Below, one piece after another: positions 29,314-39,084 of a stretch of DNA of 64,000 nt. How positions within the stretch are numbered: position 1 is the stretch's first letter; every line of letters starts with the position of its first letter. The position numbers were made by a program, and so were the translations under genes. The DNA comes from Pricia antarctica (GTDB lineage: Bacteria > Bacteroidota > Bacteroidia > Flavobacteriales > Flavobacteriaceae): contig DRGL01000008.1 of assembly GCA_011050085.1 (NCBI GenBank), positions 1-64,000 of the forward strand, written 5' to 3'. The notes under the pieces were generated by a model that saw only the letters and a list, made by a program, of their open reading frames with translations, ran no database searches and was not told the DNA's origin.

Positions 29314-30396
29314 ATGGTAAAACCCATGAAACAACTCCTTCTTTTAATCGCATTTACCCTACCACTAGGTAGTTTCGCCCAATATACAGATGTGATTAAT
29401 TCAAACAGGCCCGGCCTTTCGGTCAGTGCTTACGCGGTCGGTAAAAATGTTATACAATTGGAAGCGGGATTGTTTTACGAACAAAGCGACCATCAGTTGT
29501 TAAACACTGAAAGTGATATTTGGGGTACCGATATTTCCTTGCGTTACGGACTACTTTTTGAAACCTTGGAACTTAACTATGAAGGAAGCTACCAAAACCA
29601 AAATATCAACTATCTAAATTTTGATAGTTCCGAAAATCTGACCGATTTCTCTAGAAATCGAATTGGACTCAAATATTTGGTTTATGACCGCTATAAATCT
29701 GAAGAACGCAATAAACCCAATTTGTATAGCTGGCGAGCAAACAATGTTTTTCAATTGAAAAATCTAATCCCTTCGGTGTCTATCTATGGTGGTGCAACAT
29801 TTAATTTAGGGGAGAATCCGTTTTATGTTGGCGACCCCACCGTCTCATATCGCGGTATGATTATAACCCAAAGCAAGATCACGCCACGATTTGTGTTAAT
29901 CACCAACTTCGCTTATGATCGGATAACTACTGATTTTCCAGAGCTTAGCTACTTAATTTCGTTTTCCCATGCATTTCAAAATCCGAAATGGAGTGCATTT
30001 TTAGAGCATCAAGGAATTCAGAGCGACCGATACTCCGATGCTTTATTGCGTGGCGGGGTAGCACACTTATTGAACGAAGATCTGCAAGTTGACTTTAACC
30101 TTGGAGCTAGCTTTAAAAACACGCCTTCCCGAATCTTCGTGAGTATGGGCGCATCATACCGTTTCGATTTGCACACTGACAAGGCCGTAGCCATCGATGA
30201 GCAAGACCCAAATGGCAATGGTGGTGCTATTGAAAAAAATGCGATGAAGAAAAAGAAACGTGGAAATAAAAATGGTTCCGGTGCAGAAGATATTGATTTA
30301 GGCCCTTCAAAAAAGGAGTTGAAAAAAATGCGTAAGGCAGAGAAAAAGAACACACAAAATAAGCGGTCAGGTACCAGTGGCGAAATTGAATTTTAA
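29314..30396 (+). CDS. Outer-membrane beta-barrel protein (transporter-like)
   Basis: 360 residues; an alternative ATG 12 bp downstream gives a cleaner signal peptide (MKQLLLLIAFTLPLGSFAQ). The mature part has alternating aromatic/hydrophobic strands (LSVSAYAVGKNVIQLEAGLFYEQ) and a pattern like flavobacterial 'transporter' or phenol-degradation MetA-type barrels. The C-terminal 60 residues are Lys/Asn-rich (KKKKRGNKNGSG), which is odd for a barrel end. Substrate unknown. Confidence 0.75.
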   Translation: MVKPMKQLLLLIAFTLPLGSFAQYTDVINSNRPGLSVSAYAVGKNVIQLEAGLFYEQSDHQLLNTESDIWGTDISLRYGLLFETLELNYEGSYQNQNINYLNFDSSENLTDFSRNRIGLKYLVYDRYKSEERNKPNLYSWRANNVFQLKNLIPSVSIYGGATFNLGENPFYVGDPTVSYRGMIITQSKITPRFVLITNFAYDRITTDFPELSYLISFSHAFQNPKWSAFLEHQGIQSDRYSDALLRGGVAHLLNEDLQVDFNLGASFKNTPSRIFVSMGASYRFDLHTDKAVAIDEQDPNGNGGAIEKNAMKKKKRGNKNGSGAEDIDLGPSKKELKKMRKAEKKNTQNKRSGTSGEIEF

Positions 30397-30470
30397 AGAA
30401 TTCAAAACTTGAACTTCCCGCGTGCCGAAAATAAACCTGGAATACCATAAAATCCGGGTTTTACATCATT

Positions 30471-30902
30471 TTACATAGTTTCATGCTTTAGCTCAAAGTT
30501 AATTTGGGAATTGAAGTCATATACTACTCCACGTACCATAAAAAGTCTTGGGGACGATGGTAAGCCAATAATTTTACTATTTTCTAATTCCGCCGCGATT
30601 CCACCAAAAGAATACAATTTTTTTGTAACGTAATATGTATTAGTTAACTCGAATCGAGAAACATTAGCCAACATATACGTATCATAAAACCCTTGTAATT
30701 CTGCTTCGAATTTTTCGAAAATCTCAAAGGCAGCTGAAAAATTATAATGAGTCTCTCCATTACTAAAAACAGGATAAGAAAATTCCGATACTGATTATGG
30801 GGAAGCAGATTTTTCAGTAATATCCTCTTTAGATAGCTGATTTTGTGCGCAAACCTTTGTAATTAGCAACGTTGCAATAAGAAAACAGCATAGCTTATTC
30901 AT
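30471..30902 (-). pseudogene. Secreted-protein gene interrupted by one in-frame stop
   Basis: From ATG at 30902 the frame gives a good signal peptide (MNKLCCFLIATLLITKVCAQ), then codon 36 is TAA (30795-30797), and the same frame stays open to the TAA at 30471. The total is 144 codons. The part after the stop (SVSEFSYPVFSNGETHYNF... to ...INFELKHETM) looks like normal coding sequence, with no shift. A Gln codon changed to TAA would explain it. No family recognised. Read-through, a sequencing error or a recent mutation are all possible. Confidence 0.65.
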
Positions 30903-31099
30903 GTTTTAAAAATTCAAAGGGAATAAAGCGTTCATCAAAGTAGTATTTAAAGTTAACTTTTTCCAGTGCAAATACTCACAAAAATATTTGAAATTGAATC
31001 TTAGGTCGGTTTGTTAACTTGATATATTTTCATTATTTCATCATTAGTTTTTTTCCCTTCCCCAATAATACCTAATATTGAGCCTATAAAATTCACCCT

Positions 31100-32221
31100 A
31101 TGATTTCCCTTAAGGAAGCTTCATCAAAATCTGATATAAAAAAGTTCGTAAAGTTTCCGTTTGACCTTTATAAGGGCTCGCCCTATTGGGTTCCACCATT
31201 GATTGCGGATGAGATAGATACCTTTGATAAAGATAAAAACCCCGCTTTTAAAAGCGCTCGAATGTGGCTTTTTCTAGCCTATAAAGAGGATACTTTGGTT
31301 GGCCGAGTGGCCGCAATTATCAATACACTCGAAGTCGAAAAACAAAACGTCAAGAAAATGCGCTTTGGTTGGTGCGACTTCGTAGATGATATTGAAGTTT
31401 CAAAAGCGCTTATTGAAAAAGTAAAAGATATCGGGCGAAATGAGCAGATGGACCATATCGAGGGACCAATAGGCTTTTCGAATCTTGATAAGGTCGGTGT
31501 CTTGACCGAGGGTTTTGAAAGTTTGGGAACAATGGTCACATGGTATAATCACCCCTATTATCAGTCACATTATGAAAAAATGGGACTTCGCGTGGAGAAA
31601 GAATATGTAGAGAATACAATGCCTACACAAAGTGCTGATCCAGCATTTTTTGTGCGTATCAATAAACTCGTTAAAAAACGGTATTCCCTACGAGAGGTCA
31701 ATGTCAAAAACAAAGCGGAGCTGTTACAATACGTCGACCCCATGTTTGACCTGCTTGACCTTACCTACGCCCAACTAGCATCTTATGCACCCATTTCAAA
31801 TGAACAGAGAGAATACATTAAAAACCGCTTTCTCAGTTTTGTAGACCCTGAATTTATAAAGTTTGTTGTTGATAAAGACGATAGATTAGTCGCCTTTGCC
31901 GTGGTATTGCCTTCTTTTGCTGAGGCTCTTCAAAAAGCTAAGGGCAGCCTTTTTCCGTTTGGATGGTATCATTTATTTAAGGCCCGAAAAAATTGTACGC
32001 GTGCCATTTTCTATTTAATCGGAGTACATCCCGAATACCAGAACAAGGGCGTAACCGCCATCATCTTCAATCAATACTATAAGACGTTTAATAAAAGGGG
32101 CATTACTACAGGTATTCGGACCCCGGAGCTTAGTGATAATACGGCGGCAAGACAAATTTGGAAGCATGTTCAACCAACGGTCCACAAAAGAAGGTGTACC
32201 TACCGATTAGACATTCCGTGA
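31100..32221 (+). CDS. GNAT-like N-acetyltransferase family protein
   Basis: 373 residues, cytoplasmic. The C-terminal half has VHPEYQNKGVTAIIF, the acetyl-CoA pyrophosphate-binding (Q/R-x-x-G-x-G/A) loop, and the N-terminal half begins with FVKFPFDLYKGSPYWVPPL, typical of the large two-domain bacterial GNAT-like family. The acceptor substrate is unknown. Upstream, 300 bp hold the pseudogene start and no other gene. Confidence 0.75.
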   Translation: MISLKEASSKSDIKKFVKFPFDLYKGSPYWVPPLIADEIDTFDKDKNPAFKSARMWLFLAYKEDTLVGRVAAIINTLEVEKQNVKKMRFGWCDFVDDIEVSKALIEKVKDIGRNEQMDHIEGPIGFSNLDKVGVLTEGFESLGTMVTWYNHPYYQSHYEKMGLRVEKEYVENTMPTQSADPAFFVRINKLVKKRYSLREVNVKNKAELLQYVDPMFDLLDLTYAQLASYAPISNEQREYIKNRFLSFVDPEFIKFVVDKDDRLVAFAVVLPSFAEALQKAKGSLFPFGWYHLFKARKNCTRAIFYLIGVHPEYQNKGVTAIIFNQYYKTFNKRGITTGIRTPELSDNTAARQIWKHVQPTVHKRRCTYRLDIP

Positions 32222-32338
32222 AACAATTTCAAATGGCTGGCAATGGACTAATTATAGAATGGCAAATTCCGCCTTTTAATGAAGGTTAGGTATTCTTAAT
32301 TCTCGTCAGATGGGAAACCGTAAATGAGCCACTCTTAC

Positions 32339-32367
32339 ATCCCTATAAAACACAAATTTATAGGGAT
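32339..32367. terminator. Hairpin between convergent genes, possible terminator
   Basis: ATCCCTATAAA (32339-32349) and TTTATAGGGAT (32357-32367) with a 7-nt loop. There is no good T-run on either side, so termination is uncertain. Confidence 0.45.
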
Positions 32368-32405
32368 TTCAGATAATTAAAATGTTTCATACAACAGAGA
32401 TATAC

Positions 32406-33665
32406 CTACTCTCCCATTGCAGCGGCAACGGCGGCAGATAATTTCTTGTATACGCCATTCTCTAGTCTATCTCGAATCGCTGAGAATGCCACCAGGGTGT
32501 CTTCAATATCTTGAAGTGTATGAGTTGCGGTTGGAATCATACGAAGTAAAATCAATCCCTTAGGAATTACTGGATAAACCACTATTGAACAGAATATTCC
32601 GTGATTTTCACGTAAATCTTTTACCAAGGCCATAGCCTCTGGAATACTTCCATTTAAATATACGGGCGTTACACATGAATTTGTATCGCCAATATCAAAA
32701 CCTCGGTCTTTGAGACCATTTTGAAGGGCATCTACATTCTCCCAAAGCTTCGCCTTTAGCTCTGGTTGGGTTCGAAGCATATCCAATCGCTTAAGGGCTC
32801 CCTTAACATAGATCATCGGTAGCGATTTAGCGAACATTTGCGAACGTAGGTTATATTTTAAATAGTCAATAATCCCCTTATCCGCGGCCAGAAAAGCGCC
32901 AATACTGGCCATAGATTTGGCAAAAGTGGCAAAATAGACATCAATTCCATCTTGAACACCTTGCTCCTCACCTGCTCCAGCACCTGTTTTACCCAAAGTC
33001 CCAAAACCATGCGCATCATCGACCAACAATCGAAATGTAAATTTCTCTTTAAGTGCAATGATTTCCTTTAGCTTACCCTGTTCGCCACGCATACCAAATA
33101 CACCTTCGGAAATCACTAAAATTCCACCACCGGTCTGCTCGGCCATTTTTGTAGCGCGCTCCAAATTCTTTTCAAGGCTGTCCATATCATTATGAACAAA
33201 AGTAAATCGTTTGCCCATGTGTAAGCGTACACCATCAATAATACAGGCATGGGAGTCCACATCATAGACTATAATATCATCTTTAGAAACTAGGGCGTCA
33301 ATTGCAGAAAGAATGCCCTGATAGCCAAAATTCAAAAGGTAAGCGGACTCCTTATTAACAAACTCCGCCAATTCGTCCTGTAATTGTTCGTGAAAATCAG
33401 TGTGGCCGCTCATCATACGTGCGCCCATCGGGTAAGCGGAACCATATTCGGCCGCTACCTCTCCATCAATTTTTTTTATTTCTGGCAAGTTCGCCAGACC
33501 TAGGTAATCATTGATACTCCAGGTAATCACTTCTTTTCCCTGAAACATCATTCTATTCGAAATCGGGCCTTCTAGTTTCGGGAAAACAAAATAACCTTCG
33601 GCCTGTGATGCCCATTTACCCAACGGGCCTTTATTTTCGAGTATTCTATCAAAAAGATCCTGCAT
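32406..33665 (-). CDS. AOS-family PLP-dependent acyltransferase, likely cysteate C-fatty-acyltransferase (sulfonolipid synthesis)
   Basis: 419 residues of the alpha-oxoamine synthase fold (8-amino-7-oxononanoate synthase, serine palmitoyltransferase relatives). PLP lysine is Lys250 (FATFAKSMAS); LLVDDAHGFG supplies the Asp and His that bind the cofactor. Bacteroidota encode a branch that condenses cysteate with a fatty acyl thioester in capnine/sulfonolipid synthesis. The neighbouring cysteate/cysteine synthase-like gene supports that reading. A 2-amino-3-ketobutyrate CoA ligase or serine palmitoyltransferase remains possible. The gene has its own promoter box and lies behind a terminator of the upstream gene. 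Confidence 0.8.
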   Translation of the reverse strand: MQDLFDRILENKGPLGKWASQAEGYFVFPKLEGPISNRMMFQGKEVITWSINDYLGLANLPEIKKIDGEVAAEYGSAYPMGARMMSGHTDFHEQLQDELAEFVNKESAYLLNFGYQGILSAIDALVSKDDIIVYDVDSHACIIDGVRLHMGKRFTFVHNDMDSLEKNLERATKMAEQTGGGILVISEGVFGMRGEQGKLKEIIALKEKFTFRLLVDDAHGFGTLGKTGAGAGEEQGVQDGIDVYFATFAKSMASIGAFLAADKGIIDYLKYNLRSQMFAKSLPMIYVKGALKRLDMLRTQPELKAKLWENVDALQNGLKDRGFDIGDTNSCVTPVYLNGSIPEAMALVKDLRENHGIFCSIVVYPVIPKGLILLRMIPTATHTLQDIEDTLVAFSAIRDRLENGVYKKLSAAVAAAMGE

Positions 33666-33689
33666 TGATTTTCACTTAAGGTTCATTTG

Positions 33690-33697
33690 CAAAAGTA
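33690..33697 (-). promoter_or_regulatory. -7 box for the AOS-family gene
   Basis: TACTTTTG on the minus strand, about 25 bp before the start codon at 33665. Confidence 0.5.
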
Positions 33698-33738
33698 AGG
33701 GTTTAAAGGGAATATTTAGGAAAATATTTATCCCCAAA

Positions 33739-33771
33739 AAAAGGCAATAGTGTTGATAACCATTGCCTTTT
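33739..33771 (-). terminator. Terminator of the cysteate synthase-like gene
   Basis: AAAAGGCAAT (33739-33748) pairs with ATTGCCTTTT (33762-33771); on the minus strand a T-run follows. It separates the two PLP-enzyme genes into two transcripts. Confidence 0.8.
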
Positions 33772-33792
33772 AAAAACTTGATATATATTTAA

Positions 33793-34836
33793 TTATCCCT
33801 TTACGTATTGAATTTCTTGGGTCTCATCAACTTTATCGGTATCGAGAAAGCCTTGGTCTTCCATCCACTGGTCACTATAGATTTTGCTCATGTAACGAGA
33901 ACCATGATCGGGGAAGATAACTACTACATTATCGTCAGCTCCGAATTCGCCCCGCTCGTTCAATTGTTTTATGGCCTGCATAACTGCACCACTGGTATAC
34001 CCTGCGAAAATTCCCTCTGTATTCGATATTTCGCGTGCCGTATGTGCACTTTCGGAATCGGTAACCTTTATAAACTCATCAATAAGGTCGAAATTTGTTG
34101 CCCCGGGAATAAGGTTTTTTCCTAGCCCCTCAATACGGTACGGATAAACTTCCTTGGCATCGAACTTTCGGGTTTCATGATATTTCTTCAAAACGGAGCC
34201 ATACGCGTCAACACCGATAACCTTAACGTTCGGGTTTTGCTCCTTTAAATATTTTGCAGTTCCGGAAATTGTTCCACCGGTTCCACTACAAGCTACCAGA
34301 TGGGTAATATAACCGTTTGTCTGTTTCCAAATCTCTGGCCCGGTGCTCATATAATGGGCATCAATGTTCAGTTCGTTAAAATACTGGTTGATGTAAATGG
34401 AACCTTTAGTTTCCTTATGCAGCCGTTTTGCTACCTCGTAATACGATCTTGGGTCATCGGCACTAACATGGGCTGGACAAACATAAACCGTAGCGCCCAT
34501 CGAACGAAGCATATCAATTTTGTCTTTCGACGATTTTGAACTTACCGCAAGAATACAGTCATAACCTTTAATGATACTAACCATTGCAATACTGAAGCCT
34601 GTATTGCCCGAAGTCGTCTCTATAATAGTACTGCCTTCGGTCAAAATGCCCTTGCGCTCGGCTTCTTCTATAATATGGATGGCAATTCGGTCTTTTGACG
34701 AATGCCCAGGATTGAATGATTCTACTTTGGCGAAAAAGTTACCGGTAAATCCTGCTGTGATTTTATTAAGTCTAACTAGGGGAGTATTTCCTATAAGTTC
34801 TAGGACGTTGTTATAAGCATTTATCTTATGTGCCAT
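33793..34836 (-). CDS. PLP-dependent cysteine synthase-family enzyme, likely cysteate synthase
   Basis: 347 residues from the ATG at 34836. The open frame continues 111 bp upstream (34947), but [21 protein letters not shown] is the standard start of the family. Lys48 in [10 protein letters not shown] is the PLP lysine, [10 protein letters not shown] the substrate loop and [10 protein letters not shown] the phosphate-binding loop. In Bacteroidota with sulfonolipids a cysteate synthase of this fold makes cysteate for the partner acyltransferase, the gene just downstream. The fold also fits O-acetylserine sulfhydrylase or cystathionine beta-synthase. Confidence 0.82.
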   Translation of the reverse strand: MAHKINAYNNVLELIGNTPLVRLNKITAGFTGNFFAKVESFNPGHSSKDRIAIHIIEEAERKGILTEGSTIIETTSGNTGFSIAMVSIIKGYDCILAVSSKSSKDKIDMLRSMGATVYVCPAHVSADDPRSYYEVAKRLHKETKGSIYINQYFNELNIDAHYMSTGPEIWKQTNGYITHLVACSGTGGTISGTAKYLKEQNPNVKVIGVDAYGSVLKKYHETRKFDAKEVYPYRIEGLGKNLIPGATNFDLIDEFIKVTDSESAHTAREISNTEGIFAGYTSGAVMQAIKQLNERGEFGADDNVVVIFPDHGSRYMSKIYSDQWMEDQGFLDTDKVDETQEIQYVKG

Positions 34837-34947
34837 ACAAAATGTCTGGTTTTGGAAATCCCAAGGTACTAAAAAGGTAAAAGAGGATTTACCATTTGTT
34901 AACGCAAAATTACTAATAATTTTGGAAAGCCTTGTTTTGAAACTCAA

Positions 34948-35253
34948 AAAAGAGAATTTCAGTAGGTTTTCCTATGGTATAGGCAAAAAATTCAATTAGT
35001 GTAAAATTATATCCTTCCCGCTATTTAAGGACTGATAAAACTTCATCACCCAATAGGTCGTGCGAACCAAGTCTATGTGTTAAGACCGAATAGCGGACCT
35101 AATAAAGATTAGACCTTTACGGGTCTACACTTATACGAGCATGCTAAATTAGCACTGGTATTTCAAAAAAATAAGAATTATTTAAGCACCCTTAATCTAA
35201 CATCGTAAAGTGTCCCTAATTTATAAAATGAATCACTAATCAATTCGAGACAT
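34948..35253. other. Intergenic stretch without a recognised gene
   Basis: About 305 bp between the cysteate synthase-like frame and the oligopeptidase. It holds CCGCTATT (35018-35025) matched by AATAGCGG (35089-35096) and a small TAGACC/GGTCTA hairpin (35110-35127). I see no riboswitch I can name and no ORF of note. Confidence 0.4.
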
Positions 35254-37377
35254 TTATATCTTGCCTTCCAAATCCAATAAAAAAGCATATTCCTTTGCCA
35301 CTTCCTTCAACGCCTCAAAACGACCGGAAGCACCACCGTGCCCCGCTTCCATGTTAATGTCGAAGAGTAGCTGGTGATTATCGGTTTTGACCTCCCGTAA
35401 TTTGGCAACCCATTTGGCAGGTTCAAAGTATTGCACCTGTGAATCATGCAGCCCTGTGGTTACCAACATATTAGGATACGCATGCGCTTTTACCTGATCG
35501 TAAGGGGAGTATGATTTCATATAGTCATAAAATTCCTTTTCGTTCGGATTGCCCCACTCATCGTATTCCCCAGTAGTCAACGGAATCGAGTCATCTAACA
35601 TCGTGGTGATGACATCAACGAAAGGTACCGCAGCGATAACACCATTATACAGTTCGGGCGCCATGTTTACCACCGCACCCATCAAAAGGCCACCTGCAGA
35701 ACCGCCCATAGCATACAGATGGTCAGCACTCGTATAGTTTTCTGAAATAAGATATTTTGAACAATCAATGAAATCGTTGAATGTATTCTTCTTTTTTAAT
35801 AATTTACCATCCTCATACCAAGGTCTACCTAGGTATTGCCCCCCGCGAATATGGGCCAAGACATAAACAAATTCCCTATCTAAAAGGCTCAAGCGTACGG
35901 TAGAAAAATAGGGGTCTATAGTCGCGCCATAAGAACCGTAAGCATATTGAAGTACGGGCGTATCCTTGTTCAATGTCGTGTTCTTGTGATAAACGACGGA
36001 CATTGGGACTTTTACGCCGTCACGTGCGGTAGCCCAAATACGTTTTTCCACATAATTTTCCTTATCAAACTTCCCCCCAAGAACTTCTTGCTCTTTCTTT
36101 ACTTCCTTTTCCTTTGTACGCATGTTGAAGTCAACGACAGAACTGGGCGTAGTCATTGAATTAAATCCATAGCGAAGTATTTCGGTGTCAAAATCCGGAT
36201 TACGACTTATGCCTGCGGTATAGGTCTCACTTTCAAATGGTAGGTAGTAACTATCGGTACCATCCCATCGCACAATTTTAATCTTGTTCAAACCGTTCTC
36301 ACGTTCCGAGAGTACATAATAGTCCTTGAAAATATCAATATCCTCTAGTAACACTTCCTTTCTATGCGGAATAAACTCTTCCCAGTTCTCGGAAGCGGTA
36401 TCCTCCTCCCCGACTTTCATTAGCTTGAAATTAGTCGCTCCATCTTTATTGGTCAATACGTAAAAGTGATCATCATAATGGGATATACTATACTCTAGAC
36501 CTCTTTTTCTCGGTGAGAACATTTTGAACACACCGTCAGGTTGATCGGCGCGAAGCACTTGAAATTCGGAAGTCAACGTACTGAACGAACCGATTACTAT
36601 ATATTTTTTGGACTTTGTTCTGTAAACAAAAGTATTATAGGTGTCATCATCCTCCTGAAAAATAAGTACATCATTCTCTGCAGGGGTACCCAAGATATGC
36701 TTATATATCTTATCGGAACGCAGGGTAACGGGATCTTTTTTGGTATAAAATAAGGTCTTGTTGTCATCTGCCCATACGGAGCCACCTGTAGTATTCTCTA
36801 TCCTATCAGGATATACCTCACCTGTCTTCAAATTTTTGATTTGAATATGATATAGCCTTCGTGAAATAGTATCCACACCAAAAGCGGCCATGGTATTATC
36901 TGGACTTACAGCAATTCCGCCTACACTAAAGTAATCGTGTCCTTCGGCCATATCATTGCCGTTGAACATGATTTCTTCCTTAGCCTCCAAAGTTTCCTCT
37001 TTACGGGAATAGATGGGATATTCCTTTCCGGTTTCGTATCGGGTTATATACCAATAGCCTTCCTGTTTATAAGGTACGGATTCATCATCTTCCTTGATTC
37101 GGGATTTCATTTCCGAGAAGAGGGAATCCTGAAAGGTTTTTGTATGTGCGGTCAAGGTATTGTAATACGCGTTCTCCGCATTTAAGTGGGATATAACCTC
37201 TGGATCTTCCCTGTCTTTCATCCAATAGTAATCATCGACTCTGACATCGCCGTGCTTTTCCAATTTCTCAGGATTTTTCTTGGCAACGGGTGCAGTAATT
37301 GCTTTCATAGATTTTTCTTGGCTATAGCTTGTAAGCGCAAATGTAAGGCATAGAATAAAAAGGATTTCTTTTTTCAT
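35254..37377 (-). CDS. Exported oligopeptidase B-type S9 serine peptidase
   Basis: 707 residues. Signal peptide MKKEILFILCLTFALTSYSQ, then the N-terminal PVAKKNPEKLEKHGDVRVDDYYWMKDR motif of oligopeptidase B, beta-propeller, and the alpha/beta hydrolase domain with GGSAGG (Ser560) and GLHDSQVQY (Asp). The His lies in EAGHGG. The family cleaves oligopeptides after basic residues. It is a second S9 enzyme in this window; the other is at 3-1919. Divergent from ybaB. Confidence 0.93.
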   Translation of the reverse strand: MKKEILFILCLTFALTSYSQEKSMKAITAPVAKKNPEKLEKHGDVRVDDYYWMKDREDPEVISHLNAENAYYNTLTAHTKTFQDSLFSEMKSRIKEDDESVPYKQEGYWYITRYETGKEYPIYSRKEETLEAKEEIMFNGNDMAEGHDYFSVGGIAVSPDNTMAAFGVDTISRRLYHIQIKNLKTGEVYPDRIENTTGGSVWADDNKTLFYTKKDPVTLRSDKIYKHILGTPAENDVLIFQEDDDTYNTFVYRTKSKKYIVIGSFSTLTSEFQVLRADQPDGVFKMFSPRKRGLEYSISHYDDHFYVLTNKDGATNFKLMKVGEEDTASENWEEFIPHRKEVLLEDIDIFKDYYVLSERENGLNKIKIVRWDGTDSYYLPFESETYTAGISRNPDFDTEILRYGFNSMTTPSSVVDFNMRTKEKEVKKEQEVLGGKFDKENYVEKRIWATARDGVKVPMSVVYHKNTTLNKDTPVLQYAYGSYGATIDPYFSTVRLSLLDREFVYVLAHIRGGQYLGRPWYEDGKLLKKKNTFNDFIDCSKYLISENYTSADHLYAMGGSAGGLLMGAVVNMAPELYNGVIAAVPFVDVITTMLDDSIPLTTGEYDEWGNPNEKEFYDYMKSYSPYDQVKAHAYPNMLVTTGLHDSQVQYFEPAKWVAKLREVKTDNHQLLFDINMEAGHGGASGRFEALKEVAKEYAFLLDLEGKI

Positions 37378-37437
37378 CTCAGGTTTCTTTTCTACCGTAA
37401 AGCCTAAATCGATCAGCTTTATTTCATCACAAAGTAG

Positions 37438-37445
37438 TAAATTTG
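37438..37445 (+). promoter_or_regulatory. -7 box for the YbaB gene
   Basis: TAAATTTG, 27 bp before the start codon; a TTTATTT stretch about 20 bp upstream may be the -33 element. Confidence 0.5.
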
Positions 37446-37472
37446 AACTTATAATTTCTAAAAAAAGAATAG

Positions 37473-37802
37473 ATGTTTGGAGATATGATGGGTATGATGG
37501 GCAAACTTAAAGCTGCCCAAGAAAAGGTTGCCGCCACCAAAAAGCGGATGGATACGGTGCTACTAGATGAAAGCTCTGCTGAAAACTTAGTAAAAGTAAC
37601 TATAACCGCAAATCGACAGATTAAGGAAATCAAGATTGACGATAGTCTTTTAGAGGATAAAGAACAGTTAGAAGATTATCTGATTTTAACCCTTAATAAA
37701 GCTATTGAGAAAGCAACCCAAATCAACGAAACCGAGCTGGCCGCGGTAGCCAAGGAAGGTATGCCGGATATTCCAGGTATGGAAGGGCTTTTTGGTAAAT
37801 AG
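37473..37802 (+). CDS. YbaB/EbfC family nucleoid-associated protein
   Basis: 109 residues, normal length. Met/Gly-rich start ([19 protein letters not shown]), conserved [15 protein letters not shown] core and C-terminal [12 protein letters not shown]. YbaB dimers bind DNA and compact the nucleoid. In many bacteria the gene is next to recR and dnaX; neither is present here. Confidence 0.93.
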   Translation: MFGDMMGMMGKLKAAQEKVAATKKRMDTVLLDESSAENLVKVTITANRQIKEIKIDDSLLEDKEQLEDYLILTLNKAIEKATQINETELAAVAKEGMPDIPGMEGLFGK

Positions 37803-37911
37803 GTGTAGCTTTATCTAGTGAAAATTATTTTCTAGTATAGTCTTATATACCGTTTAAACGATAGTTTTTATCTATAGTTTGTCTATTTTTACGGGTTTAA
37901 ACCTATACCTA

Positions 37912-38853
37912 ATGACGATTACACAACTTCAATATGTACTTGCGGTAGCCGAATATAAAAACTTCACGTTGGCGGCCGAGAAAAGTTTTGTTACGCAACC
38001 GACGCTTAGTATGCAGGTACAAAAGCTTGAAGATGAACTTGATATTCTGATTTTTGATCGAGGAAAAAAACCGATCGGCATCACGGATGTTGGCGAAAAG
38101 ATTGTCGCACAGGCACAGAATATTATCAATGAGGCCAATCGAATTAAAGACGTAGTAGACCAGGAAAAGGGATTTATCGGTGGTGATTTCAAACTCGGAA
38201 TCATTCCAACGGTAATGCCTACGTTATTGCCTATGTTCTTGAAATCCTTTATTGTCAAATATCCGAAAGTAAATCTGATAATAAAGGAACAGAATACGGA
38301 TAATCTCATTCGTAATCTTCAGGAAGGGCATTTGGATGCTGCCATCGCCGCAACCCCATTGGAAACCGAATTCATTAAAGAGCGCCCACTGTATTACGAG
38401 CCATTTGTCGGTTATGTTCCCAATAACCACCGATTGGCAAAAACGGAGAAAATTACTCCCACCGATTTAGATATCAATGATATTCTGCTATTGCAAGACG
38501 GTCATTGCTTTCGCGATGGAATCATTAATCTTTGTAAAGCGCCCCGGAATTTTGATAATCAGAATTTCAGTTTGCAAAGCGGTAGTTTCGAAACCTTGGT
38601 AAATCTGGCAGACGAAGGTTTGGGGATGACCCTATTACCGTATCTGAACACGCTTGAACTTGATGCTAAACGAAAAGAAAATCTGAGGTATTTTGAAAAC
38701 CCTTCGCCAGCTCGGGAAATCAGCTTAATTTATCACAAAAGTGAGCTCAAAATACAGATAACGCAAGCATTAAAAGATGTAATATCGGCGGTCGTTAGGG
38801 GTGCTATTGCTTTTCAAGACGTGAAAATCATCAGTCCATTAAGTAAGAAATAA
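37912..38853 (+). CDS. oxyR: OxyR-type LysR family hydrogen peroxide sensor
   Basis: 313 residues from the ATG at 37912 (an earlier ATG at 37879 is in frame, but MTITQLQYVLAVAEYKNFTLAAEKS is the usual family start). Winged helix-turn-helix at about 1-60, then the regulatory domain. Cys199 and Cys208 in DGHCFRDGIINLC fall on the same numbers as the peroxide-sensing disulfide pair of E. coli OxyR, which also supports this start. It likely controls catalase/peroxidase genes elsewhere; bcp in this window is a possible target by inference. Confidence 0.88.
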   Translation: MTITQLQYVLAVAEYKNFTLAAEKSFVTQPTLSMQVQKLEDELDILIFDRGKKPIGITDVGEKIVAQAQNIINEANRIKDVVDQEKGFIGGDFKLGIIPTVMPTLLPMFLKSFIVKYPKVNLIIKEQNTDNLIRNLQEGHLDAAIAATPLETEFIKERPLYYEPFVGYVPNNHRLAKTEKITPTDLDINDILLLQDGHCFRDGIINLCKAPRNFDNQNFSLQSGSFETLVNLADEGLGMTLLPYLNTLELDAKRKENLRYFENPSPAREISLIYHKSELKIQITQALKDVISAVVRGAIAFQDVKIISPLSKK

Positions 38854-38860
38854 AAAAAAA

Positions 38861-38879
38861 CCTTCCGAAAGTCGGAAGG
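38861..38879 (-). terminator. Rho-independent terminator of the small minus-strand gene
   Basis: CCTTCCGA (38861-38868) and TCGGAAGG (38872-38879) with a 3-nt loop; the minus strand continues with nine T. Confidence 0.9.
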
Positions 38880-38886
38880 CAATATA

Positions 38887-39084
38887 TTAAGCCTTTATAT
38901 AAATGAGGCTTTGTTTAAGTTCTGGCTTATCGGTTATAAATTGATAAAGCCAATCTTTAAGCTCTTCGATTTCTTCAGGCATTAATCTTGATATCGCCTT
39001 TTCTAACTCCTTACAAAATAGTTTTAAATCGAAACTAACCTTTTTGAGAACCATTTTTGAGTACTCAAGCATACTATAAGTCAT
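38887..39084 (-). CDS. Small conserved protein of unknown function (65 aa)
   Basis: The frame runs from 39147, but the ATG at 39084 (MTYSMLEYSKMVLKKVSFD) looks like the real start. Highly charged, helical-looking, no membrane segment, Leu and Glu rich (LFCKELEKAISRLMPEEIEELK). A strong terminator follows. I believe such proteins are widespread in Flavobacteriia but know no function. Confidence 0.65.
   Translation of the reverse strand: MTYSMLEYSKMVLKKVSFDLKLFCKELEKAISRLMPEEIEELKDWLYQFITDKPELKQSLIYIKA

Noticed and set aside
30471-30674. Independent 67-aa gene on the minus strand
   Set aside because: It is the 3' part of a longer frame with a signal peptide; only a single TAA separates the two halves.
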